Positions 7,417 through 15,156 of a stretch of 64,000 nucleotides of DNA are shown one piece after another; positions within the stretch are counted from its first letter, which is position 1, and each line of letters begins with the position of its first letter. This DNA is from CAYFPX01 sp964519895 (GTDB taxonomy: Bacteria > Myxococcota_A > UBA796 > CAJQPC01), in NCBI GenBank assembly GCA_964519895.1, contig CAZFLE010000009.1:50110-114109 (forward strand), read 5' to 3'. The notes under the pieces were generated by a model. The model was not told the origin of the DNA. It did no database searches and saw only the letters and a program-made list of their open reading frames with translations. A program made the translations under genes and the position numbers.

Positions 7417-9324
7417 ATGGGCTCCGCGTTACCCACGGGCGGCCGAGTGCCCCCGGAGCCGCTGTTGACGACCCCTGCTGCTCGTTACGCACCGCTCGTG
7501 ATCGGGGCGGCCGCTGGGGGCGGTCTGCACGGTCTGAGCGAGGTCGTCGCGGTCCTGGTCGGTGGGCGCTTGTGGATCCCCTCGTCGGGGCCGCTGCTGA
7601 TCGCGGGGCTGGTGGCTGGGGCGGCCCTGGCGTTGGTGCCCGGCGCCTTGCTCGGCCGCCGCATCGGGGGTGCCACGGGCGGGTTGGTGGGCGGAACCGC
7701 CGCGCTGTGGGCGCTGGCGGCCCTGCTCGCCGTGGTCACCGATCCGGCCCCTTTCCAGGATCCCGCCTGGTACGTGCACAGCCCGCTGGCAGCTGCCGGC
7801 GCCCTGGTGGCCCTGCTGGTCGTGGTCGAGGGCAGCCGTCGGATGCGGCGGGTCGGGCTGGCTCTGGCGCTGGCATCGGCCGCTGTCCTTCCGGCTCTGG
7901 CGCTGACCGGTGGCGATGTCGCCCAGCCCTCGCCCGAGCCTGGCGCGCCCAATGTCCTCCTGGTGACCCTGGACACCACCCGGGCCGATCACATCGGGGC
8001 CTACGGCTACGACAGGATCCAGACCCCCATTCTGGACGCCATGGCCAGCGACGGCGTGCTGTTCGAGACCGCTGTGGCCCAGGCGTCCGTGACCGGCCCC
8101 TCCCACACCACCCTGCTCACGGGGCAGGGGACCTGGACCCATGGATCGCTGCTCAACGGCATCCCCATGCCGCCAGAGGCCGAGACCCTGGCCGAGCGCC
8201 TGCAGGCGCGGGGCTACCGCACGGGCGCCTTCGTGTCGGCCTACGTCCTGGACGGGGATCTGGGCTTCGCCCGGGGCTTCCAGACCTACGACGACGACTT
8301 CGGCATGCCCAAGGGGGGCTCGGAGCTGCTCCCATGGCGGGTCCGGGAAGCAGCCGCCCGGCGGCTCAACCCGGACTATGTGCTGGAGCGCGTGGGGGAA
8401 CGAACCGTCGGCGATGCCCTGGACTGGCTCGCCCGGGACGAGGGCCCCTGGTTCTTGTGGGTCCACCTCTTCGACGCCCACGGGCCCTATGAGCCGCCGC
8501 CGCCCTACGACACGATGTACTACGCCGGGGACCCCAGGGACCCGTCCCACACCTCGATGGACCAGGTCCACGACGTCGCGGCCTACCTGGCGCCCAGCCT
8601 CGAGGGCATCACCGACGTCGACTGGGTGGTGGCCCAGTACGACGGCGAGATCAGCTACCAGGACAAGCAGGTCGGCAGGCTGCTCGACGCCGCTGGCGCC
8701 GACACCTTGGTGGTGGTCACCGGGGACCATGGGGAGTCCCTGGGCGACAACGGGGTCTGGTTCAACCACGGCGACGACCTGACCGTGGCGGCCACCCAGG
8801 TGCCGCTGCTCATGAGATGGCCGGGCCAGATCCCCGCAGGGATTCGGGTCCCCGGGCCGGTCGAGCTGACCGACGTGCTGCCCACGCTCTACGCCCTCCT
8901 GGACGAGCCGGTGCCCGAGGGGCTGGATGGGCGCAGCCTGGTCGACACCTTCACCGGCGGTCCGGCCCGCACCCACGCCCGGGGGGTGTGCTTCGATCGC
9001 GAGGCGAACCTGGCCGAGCGCGAGGCCAACGCAGGCCGCCCCACCCCGCCCAAGTGGCGCATGGCTGGGCTCTTGTCCCTGGATCACCTGTTCGTGCATC
9101 GGGATCACGCGGACTTCGGGGATCAGTACTACCGGTCCGCCGACCTGGAGCGCGACGTGATCGCCGACGAGGTCGCCACGCCTCAGGGCGCCGAGGCCAT
9201 CGGGCTGTTGAAGGACACCGCGAGGCGACTCCTCCAGGCGGGCGAGGGGGGCGTGGAGCGCTCGAACATCGAGCTCTCCGACGAGGACCGGGCCCGTCTG
9301 GAAGCCCTCGGGTACATCGAGTAG
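7417..9324 (+). CDS. Membrane-bound sulfatase-like hydrolase (alkaline phosphatase superfamily)
   Basis: This 635-residue protein has five or so membrane helices in residues 20-165 and an extracytoplasmic catalytic domain from about 177. The fold signature is clear: VLLVTLDTTRADH with metal-binding Asp near 186, VTGDHGESLGD with Asp-His near 437, and FNHGDD shortly after. The position normally occupied by the formylglycine Cys/Ser of true sulfatases reads VTGPSH, so a Thr near residue 226 would be the nucleophile and the C/S-x-P-x-R signature is absent. This favours a phosphoryl or phosphoglycerol/phosphoethanolamine transfer role over sulfate ester cleavage. The ATG has a strong GGAGGGGG ribosome site. 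The gene heads an operon with an acyltransferase two bases downstream. Confidence 0.85.
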   Translation: MGSALPTGGRVPPEPLLTTPAARYAPLVIGAAAGGGLHGLSEVVAVLVGGRLWIPSSGPLLIAGLVAGAALALVPGALLGRRIGGATGGLVGGTAALWALAALLAVVTDPAPFQDPAWYVHSPLAAAGALVALLVVVEGSRRMRRVGLALALASAAVLPALALTGGDVAQPSPEPGAPNVLLVTLDTTRADHIGAYGYDRIQTPILDAMASDGVLFETAVAQASVTGPSHTTLLTGQGTWTHGSLLNGIPMPPEAETLAERLQARGYRTGAFVSAYVLDGDLGFARGFQTYDDDFGMPKGGSELLPWRVREAAARRLNPDYVLERVGERTVGDALDWLARDEGPWFLWVHLFDAHGPYEPPPPYDTMYYAGDPRDPSHTSMDQVHDVAAYLAPSLEGITDVDWVVAQYDGEISYQDKQVGRLLDAAGADTLVVVTGDHGESLGDNGVWFNHGDDLTVAATQVPLLMRWPGQIPAGIRVPGPVELTDVLPTLYALLDEPVPEGLDGRSLVDTFTGGPARTHARGVCFDREANLAEREANAGRPTPPKWRMAGLLSLDHLFVHRDHADFGDQYYRSADLERDVIADEVATPQGAEAIGLLKDTARRLLQAGEGGVERSNIELSDEDRARLEALGYIE

Positions 9325-9326
9325 TC

Positions 9327-10277
9327 GTGGTCTTCGGCGAGTCCAGGATCAAGGACCTGTACCGACGGGTCGTGTGGGGCCCCTATCGACGGGCCTTCGA
9401 TCGGCTGCCTCCGGGGAGCGAGGTCCGCGCCAACCGCCTACTGGGGCGGGCGGTGGCTCGCGCAGCCCGTGGCAAGCGGGACCAGGTCGCGCGCAACCTG
9501 GGCCGCGCCTTTCCCGACCGGGACCTGGACCCCATCATCGACCAGCTGTTCCAGACCCACTTCATGGAGCAGTACATCTCCTGGTCCTTCCATCGCATCG
9601 ACCGGGACACCTGGCCCAACTACCTCGAGCTACGGGGCCGGGCACACCTGGACGCCGCGCTGGCAGAGGGCCGGGGGGCGGTGCTCCTGCACCCCCACAT
9701 GGGTGCCGCCCAGATGCCCCTCGCCGTGCTGGGCGTGCTCGGGTACCCCATGAATCAGATCGGGGGCGGCGGGGTGGACGTGGTCCTGTCCGAGACCGGG
9801 CGTTGGGCCGAGTCGATGCGCCACCAGCTCGAGGATCACATCCAGGCCACCATCTGGGATGGCACGGGCTTCCTTCGGCCGGTGCTGCGGGCCCTCGGGG
9901 GCAACGAAGTGGTCCTGACGGCGATGGACGGCACAGGGGGCGGCCGGGAGATGGGCCGTCGACTGACCCGGACCGTGCTCGGTCAGCCGATGAACCTGCC
10001 CGTGGGAGGCCTGTACCTGGCCCTGCGCAGCGGGGCTGCCCTGCTGCCCCTCGTGACCTATTCGAGCCGCGCCGGCGATGGCCTGTTCGTGTCCGAGATC
10101 GGCGCACCGCTGTCCCTGGACCGCCACGCCCGGCTCCGAGACGCGCTGGAGACCGGCGTGGACCAGGTCGCGGCCCTGCTCGATGGCCACCTGCGCACAC
10201 ACCCCGGGGACTGGCACTTCTGGGACGAGTTCCAGCCCGGACGCTTCCTGGTCGATCCCGACGAGGCGGCGGCATGA
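9327..10277 (+). CDS. LpxL/HtrB-like lysophospholipid acyltransferase family protein
   Basis: The 316-residue product matches the length and layout of lipid A secondary acyltransferases: VARNLGRAFP near residue 50, LLHPHMGAAQMP near 117, a long beta/alpha core, and a C-terminal WHFWDEF. In LpxL the catalytic motif is H-x4-D/E within GHFGNWE; here the equivalent stretch HMGAAQ places Gln at the acidic position, so catalysis may differ or be lost. The start is the GTG at 9327, two bases after the preceding stop, and no good Shine-Dalgarno site is visible, so translational coupling is likely. The substrate is unknown. It could acylate a lipid or glycolipid handled by the neighbouring sulfatase-like and glycosyltransferase proteins. 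Confidence 0.8.
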   Translation: MVFGESRIKDLYRRVVWGPYRRAFDRLPPGSEVRANRLLGRAVARAARGKRDQVARNLGRAFPDRDLDPIIDQLFQTHFMEQYISWSFHRIDRDTWPNYLELRGRAHLDAALAEGRGAVLLHPHMGAAQMPLAVLGVLGYPMNQIGGGGVDVVLSETGRWAESMRHQLEDHIQATIWDGTGFLRPVLRALGGNEVVLTAMDGTGGGREMGRRLTRTVLGQPMNLPVGGLYLALRSGAALLPLVTYSSRAGDGLFVSEIGAPLSLDRHARLRDALETGVDQVAALLDGHLRTHPGDWHFWDEFQPGRFLVDPDEAAA

Positions 10278-12046
10278 GGAGTCGGGCCTTTGCGCTGGGG
10301 GCGGCCTGGGGTGCCCTGCCCGGGCTGCTGGTCGCCGTCGGGCTGCGGTGGGTGAACCCGTGGTTCCTGGACCGCCCGGTGCTCTACCTGGTGCTCGCCA
10401 TGGGGCTGCCGGCCCTGGTCGTCGGGACCGCGGCGCGACTGGTCCTGGGCGGCGGCGGCTCCGTGCGACGGGGTCGGGGGGGCCTGTTCGCTCAGGCCGT
10501 GGTCGTGGTGGTGCTGGCCGCCGTGCCCCGCCCCCGCTTCGACGAGGTCGAGGTGTTGATCTACGGCGTCGATGGCGCGTCGTGGTCGGTGCTGGATCCG
10601 TTGCTCGACGCCGGGCAGCTGCCGGCGTTCCGGGATCTGAAGGCCCAGGGCAGCCACGGGGTGCTGCGGTCCATGGAGCCCATGTTCTCCCCGCTTCTCT
10701 GGACGACCATCGCGTCGGGTCAGACCCCCGACGCCCATGGCGTGCGTGGCTTCCACGTGCAGTCCACGGACTGCCGCGTCGCGCGGTTCTGGGACGTCGC
10801 GGAGCAGGTGGGCGGACGCCGGGTCGGCCTGTACAAGTGGCTCGTGACCTCGCCGCCCAGGCCGCTGAACGGCTTCGTCGTGCCCGCCTGGCTCGCCGCC
10901 GAGCCCGACACCTGGCCGGCTGAGCTGCGCTTCGTCAAGGAGCTGGAGCTCTCGAATCGCCAGAAGCGCAAGCGCAAGGAGGCCCAGCGCAGCACCCCGG
11001 CGCTGCTGGCGGACGGGCTCCGTCACGGCGTGCGCTTCGGCACGGTGCTCGAAGCCGCGGTCTGGAAGGCCCGTGAGCGACTGACCCGGCCGAGCGATCA
11101 GGCTCGGCGGGTGGCACTGGAGCGCATCCGGGTGCTGCTCGACCGCGACACCTTCTTCTACGCCACCTGGTCCCGTCAGCCCCAGCTGGCCACGTTCACG
11201 CTGTACGCGACGGACGCGCTGTCCCACCTGATGTGGCGCTACCACGAGCCCCAGGCCTTCGCGGACATCGCGCCAGTGCCCGCGGACGACGTGGCCGCAT
11301 GGGGGGACTCGATCCGCGATGCCTACCGCCTGGCGGACCAGGTGCTGGGGGAGCTGCGCCATGCCCTGCCCGAGGGCGCGACCCTGCTGGTGATCTCGGA
11401 CCACGGCTTCAAGGCCCTGCGGCCGGGAGAGGGCAACAAGGCCTACTTCGCGCCGCTCACGTCCCGCCTCCAGGAGCGTCTCGCGGCCCAGGTCGGCCCC
11501 GTCGACGTGAGCAAGGTGGGGTACAAGCTCGCGGTCATGATGACCCAGGACGACGCGCCGCTCTCCGCGCTGACGGACGCCGTCGAGGCGCTCACCGACG
11601 CGGACGGCCAGCCCTTCTATCGGTGGGAGGACCTGCCTGACTCCGATCGGGGGGTCGGCCTGACGCTGGTGGACGAAGACGTGACGCCCGCGCGGATCGC
11701 CGCAGGCACGGTGGGCGGTGAGCCGATGGCGTCCTACGTGCGCATGGACGACGCCCACTCGGGGGACCACGACAGCGCCGGGGTGATCCTGGCGGTCGGC
11801 CCCCAGGTCCCCGTGGACACGGTCCAGACCGAAGCCGGCCTCCTGGACATCGCACCGACGGTGCTGGGGCTCCTGGACCTGCCCAAGGCCGATGACATGG
11901 CCGGAAGGGCCCTCTACGGCGGTCCCACCGGCGGGCCGCCGAGCTACCAGGGCCTGCTCGACGAGCTGGACTGGGGAGAGTGGGCGGGTCAGTCGACGGA
12001 AGACGTGAACGAAGAGCGCCTGCGCGAGCTGGGGTACATCGAATGA
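10274..12046 (+). CDS. Type I phosphodiesterase/nucleotide pyrophosphatase-like membrane protein
   Basis: The gene starts at an ATG overlapping the previous stop (ATGA, 10274-10277) and encodes 590 residues. Three hydrophobic helices occupy the first 85 residues, followed by an alkaline-phosphatase-superfamily domain. Metal-site motifs are LIYGVDGASW (Asp near 100), FSPLLWTTIASG (candidate Ser nucleophile near 139), VISDHGF (Asp-His near 376) and HSGDHDSAGV near 495. The end reads EERLRELGYIE, close to the end of the sulfatase-like protein two genes upstream (ALGYIE), so the two are probably distant paralogues of one family. The predicted site of action is the periplasmic face of the membrane. 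The substrate cannot be told; phosphate diesters on lipids or glycans are plausible. Confidence 0.82.
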   Translation: MRSRAFALGAAWGALPGLLVAVGLRWVNPWFLDRPVLYLVLAMGLPALVVGTAARLVLGGGGSVRRGRGGLFAQAVVVVVLAAVPRPRFDEVEVLIYGVDGASWSVLDPLLDAGQLPAFRDLKAQGSHGVLRSMEPMFSPLLWTTIASGQTPDAHGVRGFHVQSTDCRVARFWDVAEQVGGRRVGLYKWLVTSPPRPLNGFVVPAWLAAEPDTWPAELRFVKELELSNRQKRKRKEAQRSTPALLADGLRHGVRFGTVLEAAVWKARERLTRPSDQARRVALERIRVLLDRDTFFYATWSRQPQLATFTLYATDALSHLMWRYHEPQAFADIAPVPADDVAAWGDSIRDAYRLADQVLGELRHALPEGATLLVISDHGFKALRPGEGNKAYFAPLTSRLQERLAAQVGPVDVSKVGYKLAVMMTQDDAPLSALTDAVEALTDADGQPFYRWEDLPDSDRGVGLTLVDEDVTPARIAAGTVGGEPMASYVRMDDAHSGDHDSAGVILAVGPQVPVDTVQTEAGLLDIAPTVLGLLDLPKADDMAGRALYGGPTGGPPSYQGLLDELDWGEWAGQSTEDVNEERLRELGYIE

Positions 12047-12056
12047 GGAGCGGTCT

Positions 12057-13136
12057 ATGCGCCTGCTGATGGTGGCCCGCAGGTACCCGCCGGACATCCG
12101 CTCGGGCACCGAGACGGTGTTCGAGAACCTGTACCGCATGGCCCGGAGTCGCCACGAGGTCCGCCTTGTGGTGGGCTACACCCGGGCCCGAGAGCTGGTC
12201 CCGCCCGAGGCGCGGGCGGTGGATCTGAGAGGCGTGAGCAAGGCCCAGGCCTGGGCCCGCATGGCGGCCGCCTCGCTCGACGAGCAACGGCGCTTCGGTC
12301 CGGACGTGGTGCTGGCCAACAGCATCGAGGTCGCGTCCTTCCGCTGTCCCACCGCCTGCATCGTGCACGATCTCAATTTCGGCCAGGCCGGCGCTCGCGG
12401 CCTGGGCACCCGCGGCCGCGAGGCCTTCTACCGCCTGCGGGCGCGCCGCCTCCAGGCCGTGGTCACGGTCTCCGAGGCCGCCGCACGACGGCTCGTCTCC
12501 GCCGGCCTCCCACAAGAGACCATCCGGGTGATCCACAACGGTGTGGACCTGGAGCGGTTCTCGGCGGTGGCCCGAGAGACCACCCACGACGAGCCCCAAG
12601 ACCTGGTCCGCTTCGCGTACCCCAGCCGGATCCTCCCCGGCAAGGGACAGCACCTGGCCATGGATGCGCTGGCCCGGCTCCGGGCGCCGTACAAGAAGCG
12701 AGCCGAGCTGGTGGTGGTGGGGGCCGTGGCCGACCCGTTGTTCCTGGACCAGCTCAAGATCCAGTCGTACAACCAGCCCATCCGCATCGAGACCGACGTG
12801 CCGGCCATCGCGCCCTACTACCAACAGGCCGACGTGGTGCTGTTCCCCAGCCTCATGGAGGAGGGCTTCGGGTACACGGCCATCGAGGCCATGGCGTGCG
12901 GCAAGCCGGTAATCTGGTTCGACCAGCCCGCTGTTCGTGAGGCCACCGGTGGACTTGGCACGCCCGTGCCGTCCGGCGACGTGGACGCTCTGCGCGACGC
13001 CATGATGGCCTTGATGGACGACCCAGAGCGCCGCGAGGCGATGGGGGCCGAAGGCCAGGCCTATGTGCGGAGCCACTATGGCTGGCCCGGCGTCTGGAGC
13101 CGCTACGAGGAGCTGCTGCGCGGGCTGGCTCGCTGA
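12057..13136 (+). CDS. GT4-type glycosyltransferase (GT-B fold)
   Basis: The product has 359 residues, the usual length. The N-terminal Rossmann-like half begins RLLMVARRYPPDIRSGTETV, a classic acceptor-side glycine loop, and IHNGVDLERF marks the domain boundary. The C-terminal half has RILPGKGQHLAMDAL and the nucleotide-sugar binding element EEGFGYTAIEAMACGKPVI, with the paired Glu residues (E-x7-E) of retaining GT4 enzymes. A strong GAGGAG ribosome site precedes the ATG, 10 bases after the upstream stop. The enzyme should add a sugar to a lipid-linked or glycan acceptor in the cytoplasm. Donor and acceptor cannot be deduced. The surrounding envelope genes make surface glycolipid or exopolymer assembly the likely pathway. 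Confidence 0.9.
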   Translation: MRLLMVARRYPPDIRSGTETVFENLYRMARSRHEVRLVVGYTRARELVPPEARAVDLRGVSKAQAWARMAAASLDEQRRFGPDVVLANSIEVASFRCPTACIVHDLNFGQAGARGLGTRGREAFYRLRARRLQAVVTVSEAAARRLVSAGLPQETIRVIHNGVDLERFSAVARETTHDEPQDLVRFAYPSRILPGKGQHLAMDALARLRAPYKKRAELVVVGAVADPLFLDQLKIQSYNQPIRIETDVPAIAPYYQQADVVLFPSLMEEGFGYTAIEAMACGKPVIWFDQPAVREATGGLGTPVPSGDVDALRDAMMALMDDPERREAMGAEGQAYVRSHYGWPGVWSRYEELLRGLAR

Positions 13137-13145
13137 GTCGCGGCT

Positions 13146-14399
13146 ATGTTGGCCCCCATGACGCGCTTCGATCGCTACCAGTTCGACCAGGGCACCGTGG
13201 ACGTGCACGCGGCCTGGACCACCTCAGAGGTGCGGACCACCATCGAGGAGATCCTGGAGCACTGGCAGCACCGCCTGCCCCAGGACCGCGATGCCCGCAT
13301 CGTGCTCAAGCCGAACCTCAACAACGACCTGGTGGCGCTGGTCGGCAACTGCGTCGACCTGCGGGTGCTCTGCTCCCTGATCGAGGGGCTCCTGAACCGG
13401 GGGTATCGGAACCTGGTCCTGGCCGACGGCTCCAACGTGGGTGTGGACCGCAGGGACATCGACAGCTTCAAGCGGCTGCGGGTGGACAAGCTCCGGGACC
13501 GGTACGGCATCGAGGTCCTGGACCTGAACAAGGACGAGGGGCTGCGCGTGGCGCTGCACGCAGGCGCCCGGCCGGTCATCGCGCGGACCATCCTGGAGTC
13601 CGACTTCCTGATCTCCATCCCCAAGGTCAAGACCCACTGCGAGGCTGGCCTGAGCTGCGCCATGAAGAACTGGGTCGGCATCTGCACGGGCCAGGAAAAG
13701 CGCGAGATGCACCTGGATCTGGGGCGCAACATCTTCGCGGTCAACGAGGCCGTCATCCCGGACCTCATCCTGGTGGATGGTCTGGTCGGCATGGAGGGCA
13801 ACGGGCCGGGCGACGGTGAGCCCTTTCGCTTTGGCTACCTGATGGCGTCCGACAACGCCTTCCTGAACGATCTGGTGGTGAGCCGCTTGGTGGACATGCC
13901 TGTCGACCAGGTGCCCTACCTGGTGCACGCGATCGACGCCGGACACCTGACCCCAGCGCTGCAGGCCCAGGTGTTGGAGCGGGTCCCCGTGATCCGGCCC
14001 ATCAAGCGTGCCCCAGCCAGGTCCCGGCTGGCCGAGCTGGCCGAGGCCCGCTCCCTGTTCTGGCTCAAGAAAGCCGTGCGGCCGGCGCTCGAGGCGCCCG
14101 GGGTGATGGAGACGGCCTACCGCCTCAAGATCATCCAGGACGTGTACAGCCGGGTCGACGACACCATCACCGGCTTTCACAAGCGCGAGGGCGTCTGTGG
14201 CGAGTGCACCCGGTGCGAGGACTACTGCCCGACCCACCTGAGCGCTGCGGAGATCGGCGTGAAGCAGGACCCCGACGACTGCATCCAGTGCCTCTACTGC
14301 TGGTGGGTGTGCCCCAAGGACGCCATCGAGCTCCACGGAGAGCTGAACCACCTGGCGCGCCAGGTGGACCGGTACAAGGACTTGGTCGAGGCCTTCTGA
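13146..14399 (+). CDS. DUF362 protein with C-terminal two-cluster ferredoxin domain
   Basis: The 417-residue protein has a DUF362 domain over residues 45-300 (ARIVLKPNLNN, LADGSNVG, LISIPKVKTHCEAGLSCAMKN). At 352-400 follows a bacterial ferredoxin module with two Cys motifs, CGECTRCEDYCP and CIQCLYCWWVCP, enough for two [4Fe-4S] clusters. DUF362 proteins are often found with redox or metal functions, but no reaction is established, so none is assigned. Two starts are possible, ATG 13146 or ATG 13158; neither has a clear ribosome site, and the upstream one is listed. The gene follows the GT4 gene after 9 bases, which suggests an electron-transfer step in the same envelope pathway. It converges closely on the WecG-type gene. 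Confidence 0.85.
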   Translation: MLAPMTRFDRYQFDQGTVDVHAAWTTSEVRTTIEEILEHWQHRLPQDRDARIVLKPNLNNDLVALVGNCVDLRVLCSLIEGLLNRGYRNLVLADGSNVGVDRRDIDSFKRLRVDKLRDRYGIEVLDLNKDEGLRVALHAGARPVIARTILESDFLISIPKVKTHCEAGLSCAMKNWVGICTGQEKREMHLDLGRNIFAVNEAVIPDLILVDGLVGMEGNGPGDGEPFRFGYLMASDNAFLNDLVVSRLVDMPVDQVPYLVHAIDAGHLTPALQAQVLERVPVIRPIKRAPARSRLAELAEARSLFWLKKAVRPALEAPGVMETAYRLKIIQDVYSRVDDTITGFHKREGVCGECTRCEDYCPTHLSAAEIGVKQDPDDCIQCLYCWWVCPKDAIELHGELNHLARQVDRYKDLVEAF

Positions 14400-14408
14400 G
14401 CCGCTCGC

Positions 14409-15152
14409 TCAGCTGCCGCGCAGGCGCTCCAGCCCCACGCGCAGCAGGAAGGCGCCGTTGCCGATCAGGTAGCGGCGCCACAGGCGACGGGGCTCGGTGA
14501 TCAGCCGGGCGAGCCACTCGAAGTTGTCGTGCAGCAGCGCTGGGCCCCGAGCCGTCTTGCCGCTGATGAAGTCGGCGGTGGCCCCAAGGCACCACACCAC
14601 CGGGACGTCGAGCTGCGCCCGCCAGCGGCTCACCCAGCGCTCCTGGATCGGCGTGCCCATGCCCACCAAGAGGATGTGGGGTGCAAAGTCGTGGATGCGG
14701 GCCAGCAGGGCAGGGACCTGGTCAGCGTCGTGGAAGCCGTGGTCGCTGGCGATCGCCAGATCCGGGTGCCGCTCCCGCAGCACCTCGGCGGCCCGGTCCG
14801 TCACGCCGGGTTCTCCCCCCAACCAGAACAGCCTCAGCGTGCCTTCGGCCTGGGCGGCCAGGTCCCAGATCCAGTCGGCCCCGGTCATGCGCTCGGGCAG
14901 GGAGTGCCCCAGCACGCGGGCCCCCAGTCGGATGCCCTCACCGTCGCAGTAGCACAGGTCGACGCGGTCCAGGAAGTCTCGGAGGCCAGGGTCCTGGGCG
15001 GCCTGGTTGGCCACGTGCACGTTCAGGTAGGCGACCGTGCGTTTGGTGTGCCCAGCCGCGTAGTCGACCACCCGGGCCAGCAGTCCAGCCCGGTCGAGGT
15101 GGTCCACGGGTAGCCCGAGCACCCGGAAGCGCGACCCGGGTCGGTCGCTCAC
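14409..15152 (-). CDS. WecG/TagA/CpsF-family glycosyltransferase (GT26)
   Basis: At 247 residues this is of normal length for family GT26. Diagnostic pieces are VAYLNVHVANQA near the N-terminus, CYCDGEGIRLGARVLG (catalytic-site Asp), ERMTGADWIWDL, FWLGGEPGVTDRAAEVL, HILLVGMGTPIQERW and LGATADFISGKTARGP. Members transfer N-acetylmannosaminuronic acid, ManNAc or glucose to undecaprenyl-diphosphate-linked sugars, at an early step of surface polysaccharide assembly on the inner face of the membrane. The GTG start at 15152 lies 4 bases after the stop of the Asp/Ser-repeat lipoprotein gene, so the two are cotranscribed. With the flippase upstream and the Wza/Wzc genes across the divergent region, it probably serves the exopolymer pathway. 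Confidence 0.92.
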   Translation of the reverse strand: MSDRPGSRFRVLGLPVDHLDRAGLLARVVDYAAGHTKRTVAYLNVHVANQAAQDPGLRDFLDRVDLCYCDGEGIRLGARVLGHSLPERMTGADWIWDLAAQAEGTLRLFWLGGEPGVTDRAAEVLRERHPDLAIASDHGFHDADQVPALLARIHDFAPHILLVGMGTPIQERWVSRWRAQLDVPVVWCLGATADFISGKTARGPALLHDNFEWLARLITEPRRLWRRYLIGNGAFLLRVGLERLRGS

Positions 15153-15156
15153 GCCG

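Noticed and set aside
7212..7436. N-terminal extension of the outer-membrane fusion protein
   Set aside because: The extension reads Pro/Gly/Arg-rich and would bury the signal peptide; the ATG at 7211 has a proper ribosome site.
5145..8492. Very long plus-strand open frame across the fusion protein and the sulfatase-like gene
   Set aside because: The translation is low-complexity Val/Ala/Arg, crosses two well-supported genes in other frames, and arises from the repetitive Asp/Glu/Arg codons on the opposite strand.
10058..12139. Long minus-strand frame opposite the phosphodiesterase-like gene
   Set aside because: It is His/Gln/Gly/Arg-rich with no domain. The plus-strand gene has metal-site motifs, membrane helices and coupled starts.
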